DNA of 64,000 nt from Evernia prunastri (Eukaryota; Ascomycota; Lecanoromycetes; Lecanorales; Parmeliaceae), in NCBI GenBank assembly GCA_003184365.1, contig NKYR01000072.1, positions 1 through 64,000 on the forward strand, read 5' to 3'. Under the pieces are notes generated by a model. That model saw only the letters and a list, made by a program, of their open reading frames with translations, made no database searches and was not told the DNA's origin. Position 1 is the first letter of the stretch. Every line of letters begins with the position of its first letter. Of this stretch, positions 1 to 9,191 are shown piece by piece. The position numbers and the translations under genes were made by a program.

Positions 1-1337
1 ATGCTGGGGTGCTTGCACGTATGCAGCGAGACCTCCTCGTAAGGGGTTTTCCTTGTGGTCAACAAGTCCTAGCCACGAATGGTTCGTTTTGCCTGTAGGC
101 AGGCCACACCCGAGTGTCCAATGATCTACTATCGAAACAGCTTCACAACGGTCCCGTTTGACAATTTTATTTTACTGTTCGCTTGCCAGTACGAACGGAA
201 GGGTGGATGATCTAGTTGTAGTGTCAGAACCGTGCCCAGAGTCAAGTCTAATGGGGGTAAATTGAATAAGACAACTAGATAAGGAGGAAATATGTACAGA
301 AGAAGAGCGCTTAAATACTAGGAAGAATCCCCGCTAGCCTATGTGTCAATGGGAATGTGTCAATAACCAATAAACACTCTATGTGCTAGACACATAGCCA
401 TAAACACTCCCTATGTGCCTGACACCTAGGGTACGTCCGTAACATTCGAGATCTAAGCGAGTGGAACAAATAATGAGACTTTCGGAGTAGTCTGGCGGGG
501 TGAAGGGAGAGTTTGGCGTACTTTCTTAAGCACTATCTCTGGATTATATGGAATAAGGCCTGTATTTCTTCAAGCTGACTGTATGATAGTAGATTTTAAT
601 GCTTGACGGCGAAAGATATTGAATGTAGCGAGAAATTTCATCTTAGAGAAGCTCGTATCTCCGATCGAAATTGTCTGATTGATAGTCTCGGAATGATAAT
701 GTTTGACTGACTGAAACACACACACATTTAATGATTGTAATAGATGCGTACTATGTGATGAAAATGTGAATGAAATAATGTTGTATTTCTCGCAGTACTT
801 CAGAAACTTCTTGATATCGTGAGAGTTATAGTCGTTTATAATGAAAAGCCTCCGCGAACTCTGTTGTTCACGATGAGAATATCGCTCAAAATGCTTGGTT
901 TATTGCAGTGAAATTCAGTTATTTGAGAAGTCAGACTTCGAAGTCGTTACAGCGACGTGGGGATTCAAATCATTGACAAATCAAGGTGCGAGAATGTTGA
1001 TTCCGATGACTATTAAGAATAAAGAAATTTCGCCTTCAATGTTATTAATACACTCAATGACAGTTAACAGCTCTCGATTATTCGGACACTTGCTGTAGAT
1101 AAGACGTATAGAATATATCGCAATGACTCAGTCGCTGCGAGTCATTTCAACTCGATAGTCTATCTCATCAAAATTTCATATATCGTGTGAATATATCTTA
1201 TTCTCTTCGCAGACCTTTTTAAATCTAAGAAAATGTCTCTTTATTAACTTTAGATTATATGTATTCTTTCTTTTCATAGTTAGAGATTTTCTTTTGACTT
1301 TGAAGTGGTCTTCTTGACGATTTATTTATCTTTTAAT
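1..1337. other. AT-rich gene-free flank, probable decayed repeat DNA
   Basis: No credible gene is visible. From about 500 onward the DNA is clearly richer in A and T than the coding blocks downstream, and it runs into a broken transposase fragment at 1338-1802. I infer an old transposon-derived stretch, possibly altered by repeat-induced point mutation, but I did not compute dinucleotide indices. A short direct repeat at 371-430 is listed separately. The 67-codon open frame at 895-1098 is AT-rich, resembles nothing I know and is not called. Confidence 0.5.
371..430. repeat. Two 30-bp near-identical direct repeat units with internal palindrome
   Basis: Units 371-400 and 401-430 both begin TAAACACTC and continue with TATGTG, then GACAC. 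CTATGTG occurs at 339-345, 379-385 and 411-417, and its inverse CACATAG at 391-397, so 379-397 is a palindrome with 7-bp arms and a 5-bp loop. The arrangement resembles subterminal repeats of a DNA transposon or a MITE end, but no matching second terminus was found. Confidence 0.6.
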
Positions 1338-1802
1338 TTAATGTGAATTAATTGAAGAAGAGAAATTGACGGGGTTATAATCTTGAAGTAACAGGCGATT
1401 GACTTCTGCTTTAAGCGCATTTAAACGAACTGATTTATCTGCTTCGGCGAGGTGTTGGCAATATAGCTTCAGGGCTAGCTCTTGATCAGATTTTAGACGT
1501 CGATTATGAAGATCTCGAATCTCTGACTTGCTGAGGGTATCTAACAGACGAGAACGAAGTCGATCTGAAGAAACGTGAAATTCTCGCGCAATTGCACTCA
1601 GATTCTTCTTTGAGGACGTGTTATACGTGTTGATAGCGTTTATCAAGCGACTTTCGATAGCTTTATATGACATATTCATGGTGTTGTTGATAAATAAGAA
1701 ATGGTAGAGGGTGGTGTCAAAAAACACGTTCTTTTGGTGTATGGCTGGTTTTGGCGCATGGCTGGAGAGCACTAAGCGAGGGACGAGCTTAGTGCGTTGC
1801 AC
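1338..1802 (-). pseudogene. Fragment of pogo/Fot-like transposase, N-terminal helix-turn-helix part
   Basis: The frame encodes a short basic, helix-rich protein. From Met42 (1679) it reads as an N-terminal DNA-binding region of a pogo/Fot1-type Tc1-mariner transposase: a psq-like helix-turn-helix around NLSAIAREFHVSSDRLRSRL, followed by a charged helical segment. In that family a CENP-B-type domain and a DDE catalytic domain follow; here the frame stops after about 110 residues and no DDE domain is visible, so I call a truncated remnant. The ORF start at 1802 probably lies upstream of the true start; Met42 or Met44 fits better. It sits at the edge of the AT-rich block. The family assignment comes from the sequence pattern only and could be wrong for so short a piece. 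Confidence 0.5.
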
Positions 1803-1972
1803 GATTATAGATTTTTCTTGACATTGGTCGATTTGTTCGAGTTGATATCAGCAAGTTCATTGCAAGGATAGTCGTCGAAGCAGCAATAAAATTTGCTTAG
1901 TCGTGACATGACTTTTCGCAGAATAGGGTCCACCTTTCGCTGTTTGATGATAAATGCAGACCTCTCTACTGC

Positions 1973-2932
1973 CTACTTTGTATCTTCGCACAAAAATGAA
2001 GTTCCAGATACTACTGTTCCAGACTGAAACCCTTTCACGCCATTGCTCAGCACAATTATCTCACCATGCTTGACGCTGCTAAGCTCGACCACCCCTGGCT
2101 TACACAGACCTCTCTCCACGGCCCATCGCCGAGTGGTTCCACGATTCCCTCCACAGCTTAGTTTTGGGGTAATCCACTCACCGTTGCGCATGAAATATGG
2201 CGTGGTTATACAGCCCTCCATAATCTCTTCTTCCTTGCTGTTGTTGACGATGAGAACCTCTTTCATTAATCCATCGTTGTTGTGTATGTGATCCGATCGT
2301 TGAGCAGGGACCGCGTCTAGAGCTTTTTGGTATATTCCGCGATTTGAGGTCTTATGCATCGTGAACAGGGTCGGTGTAACCTTTTCCAACGAGACGAAGA
2401 CGCGCCAACGTAGGTACGCAGGACTATCGGCAATTGAGGATAACGAGCCGGGATAAAGCTCGGACACAGCATCATCCCGAGGCAGAACAAGGGATCGTTC
2501 TATGCCAGCAGGCCCAGGATGGGGCCCATTCGATGTAACCGTGAATTTACCGTTGGCAGAAAGCGCAATGCGAAGCTGGGATTCTGTGTCAGAAATACCT
2601 GGGTCTTCGAGGATCAGGTCCAACCGTACCTTGAGGGGAGCGCCATAGTTCCGGTCGCCGTACTCGCGTTCAAGATGGTCATGTAGTATGTTCAGGAGCT
2701 CTGCAAAGGCTTTAGACCCCTCGAGTGGAGAGGTATCCCAGTGAAACGCCGTAGCTGCGTTTAGCATGCGGTCTCGGTGATATTTAAGCATGAAAAATTG
2801 AACCGGTTCTCTGCTTAAGCTGCCCTCGATGGAGGCATTGACAGAGGTGTTCAGCTGACTGTGAGGCAAGATTCCGTCGCTGCGTATGGAGGAGAATATT
2901 TCAAAGACACCGGAGCTGGGGGGTATAGTCAT
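1973..2932 (-). CDS. Aminodeoxychorismate lyase-like PLP enzyme (class IV aminotransferase fold)
   Basis: Single-exon gene for 319 residues. The C-terminal two thirds match fold-type IV PLP enzymes of the Abz2 type: a lysine in MHKTSNRGIYQKA (K194) is the expected PLP-binding residue, and the later segment VNNSKEEEIMEGCITTPYFM then GEWITPKLSCGGNRGTTRRW is the characteristic substrate and phosphate-binding region of the family. Abz2-type enzymes cleave 4-amino-4-deoxychorismate to p-aminobenzoate and pyruvate for folate synthesis, probably in the cytosol. Family members also include branched-chain and D-amino-acid aminotransferases, but the HKTSNR motif and the fungal domain layout favour the lyase. 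It is transcribed away from TOM70 with 499 bp between the start codons, so the two share an upstream region. No signal peptide or membrane segment is visible. Confidence 0.75.
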   Translation of the reverse strand: MTIPPSSGVFEIFSSIRSDGILPHSQLNTSVNASIEGSLSREPVQFFMLKYHRDRMLNAATAFHWDTSPLEGSKAFAELLNILHDHLEREYGDRNYGAPLKVRLDLILEDPGISDTESQLRIALSANGKFTVTSNGPHPGPAGIERSLVLPRDDAVSELYPGSLSSIADSPAYLRWRVFVSLEKVTPTLFTMHKTSNRGIYQKALDAVPAQRSDHIHNNDGLMKEVLIVNNSKEEEIMEGCITTPYFMRNGEWITPKLSCGGNRGTTRRWAVERGLCKPGVVELSSVKHGEIIVLSNGVKGFQSGTVVSGTSFLCEDTK

Positions 2933-3431
2933 GCTTTTGGCTTTTTTACTGATACCTTAAGATGATAGCACAATGAGGGCAGAATGCCACCCTTCATCCT
3001 ACGTATAGTGTGAACGGAGCCTTAGGAGGAGACCGGCAATTCGTGAAGTGAAGGAGCAATACAGAAGACATGGCGGTATCGAGTGCATTACAAGAAGTCG
3101 GTGCTCATAGTGTCGGGCCTATCTTCCGAGTAAAAAATTGAAGCCATGATATCTTTTTCCAGTAAAGTGATGGTGTGTATATCAAGAAGCCCAATGTGGC
3201 AAAGTTGTGGACTGTTGACGTCGAGCGCTAGAGTAGGTAGCTAGCGGAGCTTTGCCTAGCCTCGCCAAAATTTCGAGACCAGCTTGCCCAGGCTTTCTGC
3301 ATATCGTTGACGAAACCAATTTCTTATTCTCGCATTGCGGATAGGGTACCATTACTTTTTTCTCCTCTATGACCGACACCTAAGCATTGTCTGGCTGTTC
3401 TTTCCTTATTTAGCATCCGAACTCAAGCAAC
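2933..3431. promoter_or_regulatory. Bidirectional upstream region between lyase and TOM70
   Basis: 499 bp separate two divergent start codons. No coding potential is convincing and I see no clear TATA box close to either start. Confidence 0.45.
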
Positions 3432-5638
3432 ATGTCCTCCGAAGCTGTACCATTACCTCAGCATAACACGAACCTTGGCACCTCCTCCCTCTCATCCGAT
3501 GCGGCTTCGTTGCCTCTATGGGATCGTCTGTCGACATGGGCATCCGAAAATAAAGTCGTAGTATACACAATTGCAGGTGTGGCCGTAGCGGTCTCCGGGG
3601 CTGGTGTGGCATACTACCTTTTCGACTCGAGAAAAGGCTCGAGGGAGGTAGCGGCAGAAGAAAAGAAACGATTGAGCAAAAAGGAGAGAAGGAAAGCAAA
3701 GCAAGAGAAGGAGAAAGAAAAGAGTGCGCCAGAAGCTGAAGCAGCACAGGAGAAGCCTAAAGAGCAGCGTGAGTAGCAATTCTCGACCTTTGGTGGCCGA
3801 GAGAATGTTAAAATGCTGCAAGCCCATGCGAAGACGTCCACAGTCGAATCAGATCCATTAGAAGGTATACCGCAAATAGATGAGAACAATGTCGACACCT
3901 TATCGGAGCAGGTAGCATGCGTCTTTTGCATGACCTTGTGCCCAACTGACTTTCATCAGGAGCGGAAAGAATATGCTACCAAGTTGAAAATTGCCGGCAA
4001 CAAGGCGTACGGCGACAAGAGTTATAATGACGCGATCGAGCTTTACGGCAAGGCCGTCTTGTGTAAGCCAGACCCAATATTCTATTCGAACCGAGCCGCT
4101 TGCTACAATGCGCTTGGAAGCTGGGAAAAGGTTGTCGAAGACACTACAGCTGCGATCAATCTGGACAATGAATATGTCAAAGCGTTGAATAGGAGGGCAA
4201 ACGCATACGAGCACCTCGAGAAATACAGCGAAGCTCTCTTGGACTACACTGCAAGCTGTATAATTGATGGATTCAAGAACGATCAGAGCGCGCAAAGCGT
4301 GGAGCGACTGCTGAAAAAGGTGGCCGAAGCCAAGGGCAAGGTAATACTTGAAGGAAAGGAGAAAAAATTGCCTAGCCCGACATTTGTCACAAACTACCTG
4401 CAGAGCTTCAGACCACGGCCACCGCCACAAGGTCTAGAAGAAACCGCGGAACTGGATGACGAAAGCGGCAAGGGCCGACTACGAGCAGGGCTGATGGCTA
4501 TGGATAAGAAGACTGGCGAAGGGTATGAGGCGGCATCCTCGGATTTTGACAAAGCTCTTGAGCTCGGCGATCTCGGCGAACATGAGGCATTCGCGTACAA
4601 TATGCGTGGGACATTCAGATATTTGCGCGGCGAAAATATAGATGCGCTCGAGGACCTTACACGAAGTGTGGAGCTCCAGCCGACTCTGACTCAGAGCTAC
4701 ATCAAGAGAGCCAGCATGCATCTCGAGCTTGGTAAGTCCAAATGGCGACAAGTTTGCAAGCTCGGTCAACGTGCTGACCGCAGCAGGGAACCGGGAAGCT
4801 GCTGCAAGTGACTTTGAGCAAGCGATGGAGCAACAAAAAGAGGACCCTGATATTTACTACCATCGAGCTCAACTCCATTTCATCCTGAGCGAATTTGCGG
4901 ATGCAGCTAAGGATTATCAAAAATCGATTGACCTGGACCGGGACTTCATCTTCTCCCACATCCAGCTCGGGGTGACCCAGTATAAAATGGGCTCAATTGC
5001 TTCATCAATGGCGACTTTCAGACGGTGCATCAAGAACTTTGACAAGGTGCCTGACGTTTACAATTACTACGGAGAGCTACTTTTGGATCAGCAAAAGTAC
5101 CAGGAAGCTGTGGAGAAATTTGACACAGCTGTGGAGATGGAGAAGCAGACGAAGCCCCTTGGCATGAATGTACTGCCATTGATCAACAAAGCCCTCGCTC
5201 TGTTCCAGTGGAAGCAAGATTTCCAGGAAGCCGAAAAATTATGCCAGAAAGCACTAATCAGTATGGTTCCTTCTCCTCTCTCCATATGTCGTCTCAGCTG
5301 ATATAAAGAAAGTCGATCCTGAGTGCGATATCGCTGTGGCCACGATGGCTCAGCTGCTGCTACAACAAGGCAAGGTTACGGAGGCGCTCAAATACTTCGA
5401 AAGAGCCGCAGAGCTCTCAAGAACAGAGGGCGAAATCGTCAACGCGTTATCATACGCCGAGGCTACAAGAACACAGTTGGAGGTCCAGGAGAAATATCCT
5501 CAGCTTGCTGGCCGACTGGTATGTAAATTCTTGACGCAAACATGGTTTCTTTCTGTTTTTCCCGCGAAGAAAGAATGCTGACTCCGAAATCTTTTATAGC
5601 AGGGTATGGGGGCCAATATAGGGGGTCCAATGCGATGA
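3432..5638 (+). CDS. TOM70: Mitochondrial outer-membrane import receptor Tom70
   Basis: Six exons: 3432-3768, 3823-3911, 3960-4731, 4787-5260, 5313-5518 and 5600-5638, giving 638 residues. Tom70 is an outer-membrane receptor that binds precursors and Hsp70/Hsp90 and passes hydrophobic precursors to the TOM pore. The N-terminus has a single membrane anchor (about residues 42-64, VVVYTIAGVAVAVSGAGVAY) followed by a highly charged Lys/Glu linker. The cytosolic part is built of TPR repeats, beginning with the chaperone clamp segment AGNKAYGDKSYNDAIELYGK and continuing with FYSNRAACYNALGSWEKVVE and VKALNRRANAYEHLEKYSEA. The tail GMGANIGGPMR is typical of fungal Tom70. All five introns are 48-81 nt with consistent phases. 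The last acceptor is a tandem TAGCAG at 5597-5602, so one glutamine may be included or skipped. Length agrees with fungal Tom70 (about 600-650). Confidence 0.93.
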
Positions 5639-6343
5639 TAGCCATATATAAGAGATTTGCGAATGCGGGAGATGCCTTTCTTGTCAATCTTGTTCAAGAG
5701 AGGGTTACTCTATCACCATGAGCTATTCAGTCAGTCTACTATGCTAATTCTCCACTTCATCTTGTCCCAGCGAAAATTACGTTGGATGCAAGGTCACTTT
5801 GCAATGCTGTATCATACAATATCTGGAACGTTTCTATTAAATAGGGTGAAGTTACTCAAGTAATCTAAATACCCTTTTGACGTACGAGTACCATAACAGT
5901 CTGTAAAAACAAAAAAAGAAAGACAAAAAAGAGAGAGAAAGAGATGGTATCAAAATTGATGAAAGCTACCAAGACTTGAGGCGCTCCGACTCCGAGTGAG
6001 AGAAACGCCAAGAGACATGCAGAACCAATCAGGCTTAGTGGTATGGCTGAGCCAAGCCCCGGCGCCGAAAGAATCTTGAAGAGACCGGAAAGATGTCATC
6101 AATCCTACACATGCCGCCGTTTTCCCAACTTTCTTTTGACATGTTACTGCTACTATATCTCTTGGTGCTGGCCGTCTCGTAGTCATTCATGTACACGCAA
6201 TCTTCCTAACCCACCTACGACGCATGTCCGCATTTTCCCCTTCGGCGTCGGTGCCTGATCTAGCGCCACAGCTCTTATTTCTTTTAATACGCTCCTTTAC
6301 GCCTCGTCTCTTACAACGACCGCTTGCGCACCCGTAATCCACC
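5639..6343. other. Intergenic region between TOM70 and the Btz gene
   Basis: 705 bp with no supported gene. It contains an A/G-rich run at about 5909-5942 and is otherwise unremarkable; it should hold the TOM70 3' end and the promoter of the next gene. Confidence 0.5.
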
Positions 6344-8477
6344 ATGGGGGCTCCACGGCAGAAGAATCTCATCAAGAGTAGGAGAAGGGTGGAAGATGAC
6401 GGGGAGGACGAAGAGGGTTCGGTGGCCGCCGGTGTTGAAGAGGACTCATTGAGCGAAGGATCTGCCATAAGCGACGCGGACGACGACGCGGATGCTGAGG
6501 GAAGCGATGGCAGTGACTCATCGCCTCCTCGGGTGGATTCCAAGGCGGATGCCGCAGCAAATGGACATAGGGAACGTCTTTCTAACGTTGCACCACAATC
6601 CAGATCAGCCCCATCAAAACCTCCTCTGACCGCCACGGTGGACGATACAGAGGCAATGATGAATGGACTTAACGTATCTGGTGAGCTTGAGGATGAAGGC
6701 ACAAACTTCGAAGACCTGGGCAAACAGCCAGAAGAGGAATCTCAGCAAAGCGTCGCACACGAAGGAGCAGCCGAGGCACCTATATCAGACAGTATAGGGG
6801 ACCGGAGGCGACGAGAACATGAAGAATACAAGAAGAAGAGGGACGCGGATCCAGCCTTTGTCCCCAATAGAGGCGTGTTCTTCATGCATGACCACCGGTC
6901 TGCTGCGCCAGGCCAGAATGGCTTCAGGCCCTTCGGCAGAGGTCGGGGAAGAGGGCGAGGGCCTATGGGAGGCCCTTACCCGTCGTTCAGGTATGCTTGA
7001 ATACTACATGTTTGAAGATAGTAGTTGCTCACTAGCAAGCAGAGAATCGCAGCATTCGGGTCCCGCAGATGCTCCTTGGGCTCACGATCTTCATGAGAGT
7101 GTCACCCAGCCCAGTTTGCAGACACCTCCTGACCACGGAGTACCCCTCGACTCCAGCACAGCGGATCGGCAGAATGAAAGATCGTCTCCATTGAAACCAC
7201 AGCCGCCAAATCGATCATTTTCGAAGACGACATTGATTGGAAACGTTCAGATCAGGGTCTTACTCAAAGGCATGTCGGATGCAATAACGTTCCCCGCCGT
7301 GCCCGTAAATCAACATACTCGCCTGCCCCACCACCGCCCACCACTCCGCCGAGACAAACCTGTCAAGATATCCTTGCCCGAAATGCCTATCCGGTATGTC
7401 TTTCCATCGCTGGAGCGGTCGTTCATTTTCATTCCTCGAGCCATGCGACCAAATCAACAAGGCTTTGGTAGAATACGGGGAAGAGGAAGCTTTGGTGGAG
7501 GATACAGTGCTTTCGGTGGACTTTCCAGCAGGAGGACGAGCGCATATGCTGGGAGCGCTTATTCGCCGAGTGTGGCCTTGAGTAGGAGGTCGTCCATTGC
7601 TCGAGAAGTGGCGGTCGACGGCATCATTTCTTCAGGAGGTGCAGCTCTACCGCGACCTGCGCCAGTGGTCCGATTACCTCCAGCAGGCGAGCACGTGGAA
7701 GTGTCGGGTCAACAGCCTGCGACTAGCATCAACATGGCTCCCACGGTCAATCTTCCTCAGTCGTCAGCCTACCCACTCCCTCAGAAGCCTACGTTCCGCG
7801 AGAACCGCCCAACAGCGCTACCTATGCATCATCCAAAGCCCGAAAGGACACTGCAGGTTGCAGACATCGATTCTCCTGCCACACTTGAATTCAACCCACC
7901 GCAGCAGCAACAGCAACTGCCGTTTCATCAGCAAGTACCGACCCAAATTACTGGTCAAGCGTATCCGCAAGAGTTGCAATATCCCCATTCTCGACATCCA
8001 TCTCATCCAAGTCAAGCGTCTGGTGGTACCCCGTTGCCTCAAATATCCGAGAGAGCTATTCACGCTCAGCCGTTCCAACCCTATCCTTACCAGCAACCAC
8101 CGGGCTTCTACCCAGCGCAGTTCCCTGCGCCTGTCTACTTTTATCCCCCTCCAGATCAAGCTGGCGGAGCTCCCTCTGCCGCAGCTCCAGCTTTCGTGCC
8201 TGGCCAACCGTATCATTATCCGATCCCCCTTGCACCCGCACCGCCACCGCCGCCGCCAACAGAACCGACCACACAAGCAGGCACTGTCGCTCACGAAAGC
8301 AATGGAATGGTTTACTATTACGATTCTACACAGCTTCCTGCGCCTACAGAAAATACACCTCCTTACCCTCCAGCGGGATACGTGATGCCGCCACCGGGTG
8401 GAGTGATGGGCACGGGTGGGATGATGACACCTCCTATCTTCTATGCACCGCCTCCAGGCTTTTATGCACCACAATGA
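6344..8477 (+). CDS. Btz/CASC3 (SELOR) domain protein, putative eIF4AIII-binding exon-junction component
   Basis: Two exons, 6344-6990 and 7043-8477, give 693 residues. The N-terminus is acidic and disordered. The Btz core is recognisable in two parts: RDADPAFVPNRGVFFMHDHR at the end of exon 1 and, after the 52-nt intron, DAPWAHDLHE. In metazoans this domain (Barentsz/MLN51/CASC3) clamps eIF4AIII and RNA in the exon junction complex. An RG-rich stretch (GRGRGRGRGP) lies between the two halves. The remainder is low complexity: Pro-, Gln- and Tyr-rich with repeated PPPGFYAP-like segments near the C-terminus, and a conserved-looking patch SFIFIPRAMRPNQQGFGRIR. It probably acts in mRNA processing, transport or decay. 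The intron is supported by donor GTATGC and acceptor CAG and restores the Btz motif. No transmembrane segment is present. Confidence 0.8.
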
Positions 8478-9191
8478 AAAGCCGCAGATCTTCGACACGG
8501 TGGCTTTAAGTGTTCTTCGTCCTAGTTATTTAGCGTGTCCGTGTTGCATTTCGAGCGTGGACTTTTCAATAAGTAACTATTTTTAATCGAGTCCTTGGTG
8601 TACTTGATAGTTTTATTCTATCCTCGTTGGCTTTCTCGGTGTATGAGCAAACACGCTTCGGGTCTCGACAGAGAGAAACCGAAAGCGCGAGCTCCTTTTT
8701 CTGTAGCTCAGGCCTTTGTGTAAGAAACAACACTGGTTGGATGCCGCGAGGTCTTCTGTTCCAATCAGTGTACTATTGCATAGCTATGGTAGCATTCTGG
8801 GCTTTTGGCCGACAGCTGTCTCGGAGGAAGTAAAGCTTTAGCCAAAATAGTATTCATATAAAAAGCACGGTGTTATGAGCAGTCTCCGAAACGACTAAAA
8901 ATGGTGAAGAATTCAAAGAGACATAAAGTGGCTTGATTACATAATCACAGGCAACGATTTCCTCCGTAACTTCCCCCACTCTTGCTCCCTAGATCCTATC
9001 TACCTCACGACTCCTCCTTCACCGACACTCATCAATTTGATGCTTATGATAAGTGAAGGTCACGTCTAACTATCTATCATCAAGGAGCTACACAGCTTGT
9101 TCATATTCCTCTTCTGCCCGACTCTTTTACCCCCTGGTGGATATCGGTCAGCTTTCGTCATCAAGAGAGTTCCTCTAAACCGCAGCTGAAG
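8478..9191. other. Intergenic region upstream of the Nbr1 homologue
   Basis: 714 bp. The only open frame of note (8627-8833, 68 codons) has no recognisable features. A pyrimidine-rich leader precedes the start at 9192. Nothing else is visible. Confidence 0.5.
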
